This document shows, in pieces, positions 51,161 through 59,085 of a DNA stretch of 62,659 nt (positions are counted from its first letter, which is position 1; the number at the start of each line of letters is the position of its first letter). Source of the stretch: Lacticaseibacillus songhuajiangensis. Its GTDB lineage: Bacteria > Bacillota > Bacilli > Lactobacillales > Lactobacillaceae. The stretch lies in NCBI RefSeq assembly GCF_003946025.1, contig NZ_RHNR01000008.1, positions 1 to 62,659 of the forward strand, written 5' to 3'. The position numbers were made by a program, and so were the translations under genes. Under the pieces are notes generated by a model. The model had not been told where the DNA came from. It saw only the letters and a list, made by a program, of their open reading frames with translations, and ran no database searches.

Positions 51161-51189
51161 GAAAAACAACGCCGCGGCGTTGTTTTTTT
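51161..51189. terminator. Terminator after the choloylglycine hydrolase gene
   Basis: A perfect 20-base palindrome built on AACAACGCC followed by a T-run on the plus strand and preceded by an A-run, so it can work in both directions. Confidence 0.85.
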
Positions 51190-51269
51190 ATGTAGACCAA
51201 TTTTAAGCCGGCCAGACACCTGTTTACTAATAACGGACACCGAATTCACACATTATCTGCGAATCTGAA

Positions 51270-51352
51270 TTTCATTAATCTACGTAATAAGGGTTATTAA
51301 TGAAATAATGTTTCAAAAATCGCTTGTAAGCGGTTGATTGCTGAACTACAAT
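51270..51352 (+). promoter_or_regulatory. Control region of the muropeptide PTS operon
   Basis: A promoter TTGTAA (51324-51329), 17 bases, TACAAT (51347-51352). A cre-like site for CcpA, TGTAAGCGGTTGAT (51325-51338), overlaps the -35 and would repress when sugar is rich. Upstream are inverted repeats: TTTCATTAAT / ATTAATGAAA (51270-51305) and TGAAATAATGTTTCA (51301-51315). The latter resembles RpiR/MurR operators and could bind the regulator encoded in the operon. Confidence 0.55.
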
Positions 51353-51408
51353 TTCAGTGTTGAAAGATTTTTGCAATTATTTGGAACGTTTTGAAGGAGG
51401 AGATTTCG

Positions 51409-52233
51409 ATGGCAATATCCTGGTTCACCTTGATTTTCCTGACAATCTACGTTGGTATCGGGCAACTCGATGCCTTGTCAGCCAAAATTGGTTTGTTCTC
51501 GCCCGTCTTTGGTGGGGCCGTCACCGGCCTCATCATGGGTGATCTGAAAACTGGGCTTGTGATTGGTGCGACCTTGCAACTGACCACACTCGGTGTTGCG
51601 ACTTATGGTGGTGCAACGGTGCCCGACTTCCTATCCGGCTCCATCATGGGGACCGCCTTTGCGATTCTCTCCGGTCGGGGCACAGCCTACGGGATTGGGC
51701 TTGCAATTCCTATCGGCCTACTGCTGACCCAGATGGATATTCTGGGCCGCTTGACCAACACCTTCTTCCAGCACCGTGCTGATAAGTACGCGACGGAAGG
51801 TAACTACAAGGGCGTTGAACGCATGAACATCTTCGGTGCGATTCCGTGGATGCTCTCCCGTGGTATTCCAGTCTTCATCGGTTTGCTCTTTGGTTCCGCC
51901 GTTGTTAAGGCGATTAACAACTGGATTCCGCAGTGGATTATGAACGGTCTCAAGACCGCCGGCATTATCCTGCCAGCGATGGGGATTGCCATCCTGCTGC
52001 GCTACCTGCCAATCAAGCGCTACTTCCCATACTTCATCATCGGTTTTGTCCTGATGGCATATTTTGCCAAGACATTCTCACTGCTGGGCACCGCGCTCCT
52101 TGGTCTCGCACTGGCTGTCATTCACGTTTACAACGTAATGGGCAACCGGAAGAACAATGACAACAACGAGCATCACGATGATGGTGGTCACGCGGAAACG
52201 GAAGAACTTGCGGAGGTGGAGATCGATGTCTGA
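51409..52233 (+). CDS. Mannose-family PTS, IIC component
   Basis: 274 residues, a membrane protein of the EIIC-man/sorbose type (SWFTLIFLTIYVGIGQLDAL ... PVFGGAVTGLIMGD). ATG chosen after AAGGAGGAG. With IID it forms the sugar channel. The genes that follow suggest MurNAc or a MurNAc-peptide as substrate rather than mannose. Confidence 0.92.
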   Translation: MAISWFTLIFLTIYVGIGQLDALSAKIGLFSPVFGGAVTGLIMGDLKTGLVIGATLQLTTLGVATYGGATVPDFLSGSIMGTAFAILSGRGTAYGIGLAIPIGLLLTQMDILGRLTNTFFQHRADKYATEGNYKGVERMNIFGAIPWMLSRGIPVFIGLLFGSAVVKAINNWIPQWIMNGLKTAGIILPAMGIAILLRYLPIKRYFPYFIIGFVLMAYFAKTFSLLGTALLGLALAVIHVYNVMGNRKNNDNNEHHDDGGHAETEELAEVEIDV

Positions 52234-53065
52234 TATGAAACTAACCAAACTCACGAAAAAAGACGTCCGCTCAGTGTTTGTCCGGACTTGGCTCGGACTG
52301 CAATTGGGTTGGAATTACGAAAAGATGCAGGGCCTAGGTTACGCCTACGCGGTAATGCCAGCCCTGAAGCGTTTGTACAAGAACGATAAGGACAAGATGA
52401 AGCAAGCGCTCGGCCTGGAAATGGGCTTCTTCAACACCACACCACAAATGGCCCACCTGATTGTCGGTGCCGACATTGCGCTGCAAGACCAGCTGGGGAT
52501 GAACGATGACAGTGAAAAGGCCATCGCCGGTCTCAAAACTGGGTTGATGGGTCCCTTCGCTGGTGTCGGGGACACGGTCTTCGTTGCCATTTACAACGCC
52601 ATCATCTTCTCCATTACCGCATACCTGTGCATGTCCGGTCAGTGGATTGGCCTGCTGATTCCACCAATCGGGTGCTGTGCGATTACCTGGGTCCGTTGGA
52701 AACTCTTCGGCATGGGGATTGCGCAAGGGCAGCGTTTGGCGACGACTTTTGCGGACAGCATGTCGCTCTTCACTGAAGGCGCGTCGATTCTCGGGCTGAC
52801 CGTGGTCGGCGGGATGATTCCATCCGTTATTGCTTACAACGTTGATCTCACTTACAAGGTCGGGAAGGTTACGATGAGTGTCCAGGCGATGCTCGACAAA
52901 ATCATGCCGGGCCTGATTCCACTGGCTATCGCGATGGTTTCCTACTGGCTGCTTGGCCGCAAGCACATGAACTCGACCCGCTTGATTTTCGTTTTGATTG
53001 CGGTCGGCATGGTTCTGGGCAACTTGCAGCCAATCTTCGGCTGGCTCGGCGGTCTGTTTGGCTAA
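52226..53065 (+). CDS. Mannose-family PTS, IID component
   Basis: 279 residues of the EIID-man family (TWLGLQLGWNYEKMQGLGYAYAV, GFFNTTPQMAHLIVG, GLKTGLMGPFAGVGD). The ATG at 52226 follows GCGGAGGTGG and overlaps the IIC stop. Partner of IIC in the membrane. Confidence 0.93.
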   Translation: MSDMKLTKLTKKDVRSVFVRTWLGLQLGWNYEKMQGLGYAYAVMPALKRLYKNDKDKMKQALGLEMGFFNTTPQMAHLIVGADIALQDQLGMNDDSEKAIAGLKTGLMGPFAGVGDTVFVAIYNAIIFSITAYLCMSGQWIGLLIPPIGCCAITWVRWKLFGMGIAQGQRLATTFADSMSLFTEGASILGLTVVGGMIPSVIAYNVDLTYKVGKVTMSVQAMLDKIMPGLIPLAIAMVSYWLLGRKHMNSTRLIFVLIAVGMVLGNLQPIFGWLGGLFG

Positions 53066-53098
53066 GCCAATAGTTTCCTAACAAAGGAGGGATTCATC

Positions 53099-53581
53099 GT
53101 GACGATTGTAGCAGCACGAATTGATGAACGCATGATCCACGGCCAGGTGGCCACGGTTTGGAGCAACACCGTTGGCGCCGAGCGGATTATGGTGGTAAAT
53201 GACAAGGTGGTTCACGACGACATGGAAATTGCCGGTTTGAAGATGGCGCGGCCTGCTGGTAAGAAGCTGGCCATTTCATCCATTGACAAAGCGGTGGTGA
53301 ACTTGCAGCCAGGGGCAAAATACGATGGCGAACGCGTCTTCGTGATTACCCGCAACGTGGCCGACATGGCGGCGCTGATTGATGGCGGGGCACCGATTCC
53401 GGAATTCAACATTGGTAATATTTCGGCCAAACCGGGTTCCAAGAAGATTAAGGCGTCTGTGAACCTGACGGATGAAGACGTCGCAACTTTGCGGCGACTA
53501 CTGGCGGCGGGAATTAAGATTACCGCCCAAATGGTCCCGAACGAGTCTAACGCCTCGGTTGAAACCTATTTGAACGATTGA
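53099..53581 (+). CDS. Mannose-family PTS, IIB component
   Basis: 160 residues of the EIIB-man fold with the phosphorylated His14 in RMIHGQV. It takes phosphate from a IIA domain and passes it to the incoming sugar. No IIA is encoded in this operon, so IIA must come from another locus. GTG start after AAGGAGGG. Confidence 0.92.
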   Translation: MTIVAARIDERMIHGQVATVWSNTVGAERIMVVNDKVVHDDMEIAGLKMARPAGKKLAISSIDKAVVNLQPGAKYDGERVFVITRNVADMAALIDGGAPIPEFNIGNISAKPGSKKIKASVNLTDEDVATLRRLLAAGIKITAQMVPNESNASVETYLND

Positions 53582-53592
53582 GGATGGTTTAA

Positions 53593-54450
53593 GTGACAGT
53601 ACTTGGTGATATTAAGGATGCATTGCCGCAATTGACGCGTGTGCACCAAACAGTGGCACGCTACGTGCTGGCCAATCCGGACAAGTTCTTGCACCAGACA
53701 GTGGCGGACATCGCGGCCAGCGCCGGGACCTCATCCGCCAGCGTGATTCGCTTCGTGCGGGCGATGGACTACAAGGATTTGCAGAGCTTTAAGCTCGCAC
53801 TGGCGCAGCAAAATGCGCCGCAGCACGCGCCACTAACGAGTTTGGTGCAGGCAAGCGATGATACGGAAACTATCGCCGCTAAGTTGAGTCAGGCATACGT
53901 TGATACCACTAAGGAGCTCGAGAGTGATTTGGATGTTGCCGCAATGCAGCAGGCGACCAGTTTGCTGAAGCATGCCCGGCGCGTGTACATTGAAGGCGTC
54001 GGCGCCTCCGGTTTAGCCGCGCAGGATCTATACCTGAAATTGGTGCGTGCAGACTGGGACGTCCATTACGATCTCGATTTGCACACTGCGGTTGAACATG
54101 CCTATTACAGCAAGCGTCAAGACGTGATGATTGCTTACTCCTATTCGGGGCAGACGGAAGAAGTGCTGCTCGCGGTCCGGCAAGCACTCGCCAACGATAC
54201 ACCGGTCATTGCCATTACGCGGCGGATTGCGAATCCGCTGGGCAAACTGGCGACGGTGGTGCTTGGATTGCCGCCCACTGAGCAACTTTTGCGCATCGGG
54301 GCCGTCACCTCGGTCTATTCGCAAACGTTCCTGGGCAACCTGCTTTTTCTGGGAACGGTTCAGGATCGGATTCCGAACATGGAATCCAATTACCGCGACA
54401 CCAGCACGCTGCTCGGGCACTTCAAGGAAGGTGAGGGGGATGCAAAATGA
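53593..54450 (+). CDS. murR: RpiR/MurR-family regulator
   Basis: 285 residues. An N-terminal RpiR helix-turn-helix (residues 1-78, QTVADIAASAGTSSASVIRFVR) is followed by a SIS domain (about 115-250, VYIEGVGASGLAAQDLYLK ... YSYSGQTEEVLLAVRQA) that senses a sugar phosphate. The four-base overlap with murQ points to MurNAc-6-phosphate as the signal. It probably acts on the inverted repeats before the IIC gene. GTG start. Confidence 0.88.
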   Translation: MTVLGDIKDALPQLTRVHQTVARYVLANPDKFLHQTVADIAASAGTSSASVIRFVRAMDYKDLQSFKLALAQQNAPQHAPLTSLVQASDDTETIAAKLSQAYVDTTKELESDLDVAAMQQATSLLKHARRVYIEGVGASGLAAQDLYLKLVRADWDVHYDLDLHTAVEHAYYSKRQDVMIAYSYSGQTEEVLLAVRQALANDTPVIAITRRIANPLGKLATVVLGLPPTEQLLRIGAVTSVYSQTFLGNLLFLGTVQDRIPNMESNYRDTSTLLGHFKEGEGDAK

Positions 54451-55364
54451 TTTCTGATTTACAAACGGAACAACGCAACCCGCGGACAATGCACATCGAT
54501 GCGATGGACACACTGGACATGGTGCAGACCATCAACGCTGAGGATGCGACGGTGGCAGCTGCGGTTGCGCAAGTGACACCTGCGATTGCGCAGGCGGTTG
54601 ACGGTGCGGCCGAACGCTATCGGAAGAGCGGCCGGCTAGTGTACGCAGGGGCCGGAACCTCTGGTCGTCTCGGCGTACTGGATGCCTCGGAACTGGTACC
54701 AACATACGGGATTAAGCCCGAGCGTGCAGTTGGTTTGATTGCTGGCGGCCGCTCGGCCATGTTCAGCGCGGTTGAAGGCGCAGAAGACAACGCACAGCTC
54801 GGTGCGGATGACTTGCTCGCGCTCAAGCTGACGCCAGACGACGTCGTAATTGGCATCGCCGCTTCCGGACGCACCCCCTACGTGCTGGGCGCACTCGACT
54901 ATGCGAACACCGTTGGCGCCCTGACCATCGCCGTGGCCTGCGTGCCAGACAGCGCGATTGGCCAGAAGGCGACCATCGCCATCAACGCAGTCGTTGGTCC
55001 TGAAGTTGTGACCGGCTCGACCCGGATGAAGGCGGGCACCGCACAAAAGTTAATTTTGAACACCTTATCCACTGGTGTGATGATTAAAGTGGGGAAGGTC
55101 TACCAGAACCTGATGGTTGACGTTTTGCCAACCAACCAGAAGTTGGTTGACCGGGCGCAGCGCATCGTTGCGGCAACTGCCGAAGTTGACGCGGCCACGG
55201 CGCAGGCTGCCTTCAAGGCTGCTGGTGAACGGGTACCCGTCGCCATCGTCATTGCCAAGACGGGCAGTGATGCTAAAACAGCGGCCAAATTGCTGGCGGA
55301 TAGTGATGGTAGCATCACCCAGGTATTCACGAAATGGAATGCAGAGCATGACACAAACAATTGA
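54447..55364 (+). CDS. murQ: N-acetylmuramic acid 6-phosphate etherase
   Basis: 305 residues. It splits the D-lactyl ether of MurNAc-6-phosphate to give GlcNAc-6-phosphate. SIS fold with GAGTSGRLGVLDASELVPT (Glu82 in the acid position) and VEGAEDN. The C-terminal VTGSTRMKAGTAQK is a family hallmark. Its position ties the PTS to peptidoglycan sugar recycling. Confidence 0.95.
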   Translation: MISDLQTEQRNPRTMHIDAMDTLDMVQTINAEDATVAAAVAQVTPAIAQAVDGAAERYRKSGRLVYAGAGTSGRLGVLDASELVPTYGIKPERAVGLIAGGRSAMFSAVEGAEDNAQLGADDLLALKLTPDDVVIGIAASGRTPYVLGALDYANTVGALTIAVACVPDSAIGQKATIAINAVVGPEVVTGSTRMKAGTAQKLILNTLSTGVMIKVGKVYQNLMVDVLPTNQKLVDRAQRIVAATAEVDAATAQAAFKAAGERVPVAIVIAKTGSDAKTAAKLLADSDGSITQVFTKWNAEHDTNN

Positions 55365-56343
55365 TGAATTGGCGGCAGCGGCGCTTAGCGACGCTGCCGT
55401 TCCTGGTATTAGTTATAGTGTGTTCGGTCCCGACATGAACGCCGGCCACGCGTTGGGCTTTCAAGGTCAGGGGGCAGATCACCTGCCGCTGACTGGTGCA
55501 GCACTGTACGACTTGGCGTCACTGACCAAAGTTGTGGGCACAACGACGCGCTTGCTGCAATTGCTGGCGGCGCACAAGCTGCACTTGACCGACACTGTTG
55601 GCCAATATGTCGGTGGCTGCGCGGCGCCAGAGCTGACGATTGAGCAGCTGATGCTGCACCGCAGCGGCTTGCCGGCTGACGTTGCGGGTACCCACGGGAT
55701 GAACCGGGCGCAACTAGACACTGCCGTGCGTAGCGCGCAGCCGCACTACACGCCCGGAACTGTCACCGAATACTCGGATTTGAATTACATTTTGCTCGGC
55801 CGGGTCATTGCCGCTATCGATGGCAGTCTTGCCGCCAGCGTCAGCAGTCAGGTGCTGCGGCCACTGGGAATGACGAGTTCTGGCTACAATTTGCAGGCCC
55901 CCTTGGCGCGTTTCGTGCCAACTGAGAACCGGCCTGAACGCGGCGGCATCGTGCGCGGGAAGGCGCATGACCACAAGGCCTACCTCATGGGCGGGGTCAG
56001 CGGCCATGCAGGTCTCTTCAGTAATTTGGACGACCTGACCATTTTCACCCGGGCGATGACCGGCCTGACGAAAACGCCGGTCTTGCCACCAGCCGTTTTC
56101 AAGTTGCTGGCCGACCACGATGTTGGCGGCCGCACCTTAGGCTGGCGGCGGTGGTCGCACGGCCAGCAGTATTGGCACACTGGTTTCACCGGCACATCGA
56201 TAGCGTTTGACCGCGACAAGCAGACGGGTTTTGTGTGCCTGACGAACCGCGTGTACCCAACGCGCACGAACCGCGCCTTTTTGGCGGTGCGGCGGCAGAT
56301 GCTGACGGCATTCTTCGGGCAGGAAAGTGAGTGGCAAGATTGA
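55348..56343 (+). CDS. Serine hydrolase of the class C beta-lactamase family (AmiE-like)
   Basis: 331 residues from the ATG at 55348, overlapping murQ. The SxxK motif is Ser58-Leu-Thr-Lys61, the Tyr is in EYSDLNY and the third motif is HTGFTG. No signal peptide, so it acts in the cytoplasm. In Bacillus the murQ operon includes AmiE, a member of this family that removes the peptide from MurNAc; the same job is proposed here. Confidence 0.8.
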   Translation: MTQTIDELAAAALSDAAVPGISYSVFGPDMNAGHALGFQGQGADHLPLTGAALYDLASLTKVVGTTTRLLQLLAAHKLHLTDTVGQYVGGCAAPELTIEQLMLHRSGLPADVAGTHGMNRAQLDTAVRSAQPHYTPGTVTEYSDLNYILLGRVIAAIDGSLAASVSSQVLRPLGMTSSGYNLQAPLARFVPTENRPERGGIVRGKAHDHKAYLMGGVSGHAGLFSNLDDLTIFTRAMTGLTKTPVLPPAVFKLLADHDVGGRTLGWRRWSHGQQYWHTGFTGTSIAFDRDKQTGFVCLTNRVYPTRTNRAFLAVRRQMLTAFFGQESEWQD

Positions 56344-57377
56344 GCAAAATTCAAGACATTCAAATTGACACCCAGTCGTTGCCGCTGAAAGTACCCTTCA
56401 CCACGTCGCGGCATGTTGTGGATGCGGCGCGTTGTGTGCGGGTTGCCATCAAGCTGGATAACGGCATGATCGGTTATGGTGCCGGAACGCCGAATGAAGT
56501 GGTAACCGGCGACACGATGTCGTCACTGAGCGCCGTACTACGTGAATTGGCACCAACGCTGATTGGCGCTGACCTAGCAGACTGGAATGTTTTGCTGGGA
56601 CGGGTGCAGAACCTGATTACGTACAATGGTCCGGCCAAGGCAGCACTGGAGATTGCACTCTATGATTTGCGTGCACAGCTTTACGGCGTTAATCTGCCGC
56701 AATTGCTGGGCAGCCAGCTGGCTAGCGTGACGACCGACATGACCATCAGCATTCACCCACTGCCGCAGATGGTGGCCGAAGCCAAGCAGTTCGCGGCGGC
56801 CGGCTTTAAAGCGGTCAAAATTAAAGTGGGTGGCGGCACGCTCGAAGATGATGTGGCCCGTGTTGAAGCCATTGCCGATGCACTGGGGCCGGGGCACCGC
56901 TTGCGCTTAGACGCCAACCAAGGCTGGACCGTGGCGGAAGCGGCGACGGCGTTGCGGGCACTCGCGGCGCGCAACCTGCCGATTGATTTCGTTGAGCAAC
57001 CGTTGCCGGCGCGCGATGTGGCGGGGATGCAGGCACTGACCGGTCTGCACATCTTGCCGATTATGGCCGATGAGGCGGTGTTCTCTTACGCAGACGCGCT
57101 CAACATTCTGGAGCGTCGGGCTGCGGACTACATCAATATTAAGCTGATGAAGACTGGTGGTTTGTCTGAAGCGAGCAAAATTAATGCGGCCTGCGCGGCG
57201 CGCGGTGTCGCTTGCATGGTCGGGTGCATGATTGAACCGAATACCAGCTTGCGCGCGGCGGTTGCGTTCGCGGCGGCCAATGCTAACGTGCAGTTCGTGG
57301 ATCTCGATGCTGCCTACATGGTTAAGGTGCCGCAGCCCGGACTCACGATTGATGGCGCCAAGTTGACTTTTGCCTGA
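56340..57377 (+). CDS. L-Ala-D/L-Glu epimerase (enolase superfamily)
   Basis: 345 residues from the TTG at 56340 (GTG at 56331 possible). Muconate-lactonizing subgroup: capping domain with PLKVPFTTSRHVV, catalytic KIKVGGG, metal ligands in LRLDANQG, FVEQP and MADEA, and a Lys in KLMKTGG. It converts L-Ala-D-Glu from peptidoglycan to L-Ala-L-Glu for use by ordinary peptidases. This follows directly on MurQ and the AmiE-like protein. Confidence 0.88.
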   Translation: MSKIQDIQIDTQSLPLKVPFTTSRHVVDAARCVRVAIKLDNGMIGYGAGTPNEVVTGDTMSSLSAVLRELAPTLIGADLADWNVLLGRVQNLITYNGPAKAALEIALYDLRAQLYGVNLPQLLGSQLASVTTDMTISIHPLPQMVAEAKQFAAAGFKAVKIKVGGGTLEDDVARVEAIADALGPGHRLRLDANQGWTVAEAATALRALAARNLPIDFVEQPLPARDVAGMQALTGLHILPIMADEAVFSYADALNILERRAADYINIKLMKTGGLSEASKINAACAARGVACMVGCMIEPNTSLRAAVAFAAANANVQFVDLDAAYMVKVPQPGLTIDGAKLTFA

Positions 57378-57389
57378 GGAGGGTCGCTC

Positions 57390-58154
57390 ATGTTAGAGAA
57401 CTTGCGAACGCAGTTGACAGCGCTATGCACGGCCGCACCATTTGCGACGGGATTGGCAGTTGATGTTGGTGGGGAGCAGTTCGCGCTGAATGCCGACTAC
57501 CAATTTTCAGCCGCCAGCATCATCAAACTCGGCATCGCCGCATACGGCCACGAGCTCTGGACAGCGCATCAGGAGAGCTTGACGGCACTTGTTGAGGCGA
57601 CCTCTACCGACATTGTCGGTGGGGCTGGGTTGATTCGCTTGCTAACGCCGAAGCGCTATCCAGTGGCGGATTTATTAACGCTGATGATTACGGTATCGGA
57701 CAACACGGCGACCAATCTGCTGATTGACCGCTGGGGGATGACTGCCATCAATGACTGGCTACAAGCACATTATCTTGGTGCTCAGTTAGAGCGCCGGCTG
57801 ATGGCCCCCAATCCTGCTGGTGAGAATCTGGTGTCGGCGACGGCGGCCTTACACCTCTTGCAAGATTGCCTGAATGCCGATGACGCCTATTGGCAGGTGG
57901 TGCAGCGCGCGCTGCGGCACCAGACCAGTCAGCTCAAACTGACTTTGCCGCTGGCCAGCGGTGAATTTGCCGGGACGTGGGCCAACAAAACGGGCGAACT
58001 CGCGGATGTTGAACACGATGCCGCGCGGCTAATGGTGAATGGGCAGCATGCTGATTGCGTGCTGCTCACCCAGTTCGCTGTTGGTCAACGCGGCCTAGCG
58101 ATGCGTTTGCAACGGCAAATCGGCGAGTGCCTGTGCCAGTACCTGAATCAGTAG
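57390..58154 (+). CDS. Class A beta-lactamase-like serine hydrolase
   Basis: 254 residues with all three motifs: Ser43-Ile-Ile-Lys46, Ser102-Asp-Asn104, and KTG in WANKTGEL. It has no signal peptide, so it is not a secreted resistance enzyme. As the last gene of the muropeptide operon it may hydrolyse a cell-wall peptide in the cytoplasm. Start after GAGGAGGG. Confidence 0.8.
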   Translation: MLENLRTQLTALCTAAPFATGLAVDVGGEQFALNADYQFSAASIIKLGIAAYGHELWTAHQESLTALVEATSTDIVGGAGLIRLLTPKRYPVADLLTLMITVSDNTATNLLIDRWGMTAINDWLQAHYLGAQLERRLMAPNPAGENLVSATAALHLLQDCLNADDAYWQVVQRALRHQTSQLKLTLPLASGEFAGTWANKTGELADVEHDAARLMVNGQHADCVLLTQFAVGQRGLAMRLQRQIGECLCQYLNQ

Positions 58155-58158
58155 TAGC

Positions 58159-58205
58159 GGATTCCTGCGGTTAGCCCTTGGGGCAAACTGCAGGAATTTT
58201 TTTCA
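58159..58205 (+). terminator. Terminator of the muropeptide operon
   Basis: ATTCCTGC pairs with GCAGGAAT around a 25-base loop with inner pairing, followed by seven Ts. Confidence 0.82.
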
Positions 58206-58258
58206 CCACCGGCAAGTGATATGATGAGCACATCCATATCGCAAAGGTGGTTAACAAG

Positions 58259-58642
58259 ATGAATCAACACATTCACAACCTGGACCCAGAAGGCCATGGC
58301 GCCAATTTGCAACTCGACGACAAGAGTGAGGCGTGGACCCGCAAAATGATGGCAGACCTCGAACATTTTCGCGATGTTGAAAAGGGCTGGGGCGAATACC
58401 ACACGCCCAAGAACCTGGCGATGGCGCTGAACGTTGAAGCCAGCGAGCTAAGTGACATCTTTACTTGGTATCGTGACGGCGAGGCGGTTACGGAAAAGGA
58501 CAAGGCGCACGCAGAAGAGGAACTCGCGGACGTGATGATCTACAGTTTCTTCATGTGCTCGCGCCTGGGCTTGGACCCGCTGAAGTTAATTCGGGCAAAA
58601 CACGAGATTAACCGCGGCAGGACGTGGCCGGAAGCCGAATAG
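58259..58642 (+). CDS. MazG-like nucleotide pyrophosphohydrolase
   Basis: 127 residues from the ATG at 58259 after AAAGGTGG. All-alpha NTP pyrophosphatase fold with EASELSDIFTWY and EEELADVMIY, the ExxE...ExxD metal site. It likely hydrolyses a non-canonical nucleotide to the monophosphate (house-cleaning). Monocistronic. Confidence 0.88.
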   Translation: MNQHIHNLDPEGHGANLQLDDKSEAWTRKMMADLEHFRDVEKGWGEYHTPKNLAMALNVEASELSDIFTWYRDGEAVTEKDKAHAEEELADVMIYSFFMCSRLGLDPLKLIRAKHEINRGRTWPEAE

Positions 58643-58648
58643 CAAAAT

Positions 58649-58863
58649 AAAGGGCTGTGCCAAAAGGCGGTTAGCTCCCGATATACAATCAGGCTCCGGC
58701 CGGAATCCCGAACTTAGGATTCTGGCCGGAGCCTGCTTGTATGTTAGGGAGCCCTTCGGTGTCCGTCTCACTACGCGCTAAAGCACGAGGTCGACTGGCT
58801 GCCTTTTGGCGCGCGACCACAGTGTCATGTTCGTGCGCTAAATACTTTTGTCACAGTCCCTTT
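58649..58863. mobile_element. MITE-like element with terminal inverted repeats
   Basis: The ends AAAGGGCTGTGCCAAAAG (58649-58666) and CTTTTGTCACAGTCCCTTT (58845-58863) are inverted repeats with few mismatches. Inside is a long hairpin: AGGCTCCGGCCGGAATCC against its complement with one G-U change, flanked by GCTCCC/GGGAGC and ATACAA/TTGTAT. No transposase frame. Its right half contains the repeat also found at 1-41. Confidence 0.65.
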
Positions 58864-58904
58864 TGTATTATGAAGTTAATATCAAATTGGGTGGTGCTGG
58901 TAAG

Positions 58905-58990
58905 CTACTGCGCAGTCGCGCTTCAGGGGACAGGTTCCTTGCATACCGGGATTTACTGCCCAGTCGCGCTGCCAAGGACAGTTCCCTAGC
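58905..58990. repeat. Degenerate direct repeat pair
   Basis: CTACTGCGCAGTCGCGCTTC and TTACTGCCCAGTCGCGCTGC, each followed by GG-ACAG-TTCC. Two tandem units about 50 bases apart between the MITE and the long palindrome. Confidence 0.55.
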
Positions 58991-59079
58991 ACATAAGGCG
59001 AAATCAGCCTAAATCCTAAGTACGGGATTTAAGCTGATTCCACCTTATGTGACGGGAGCTAAGCGTCCTTGGCAGCAGC
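58967..59079. repeat. Long palindrome near the 3' end of the amidohydrolase gene
   Basis: Outer arms GCTGCCAAGGAC / GTCCTTGGCAGC, then CACATAAGG / CCTTATGTG, AATCAGC / GCTGATT and TAAATCC / GGGATTTA around a 7-base loop. Arms of about 55 bases. It may end minus-strand transcription but is much longer than a terminator. Together with the two entries before it, it fills the 443-base gap 58643-59085. Confidence 0.7.
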
Positions 59080-59085
59080 CTTACC

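Noticed and set aside
57390..58154. Secreted beta-lactam resistance gene
   Set aside because: The class A motifs are present but there is no signal peptide, and the gene is the tail of a muropeptide operon.
58649..59079. CRISPR array
   Set aside because: The repeats are palindromic and inverted or paired only once, with no regular spacing or unique spacers. No cas genes are in the window.
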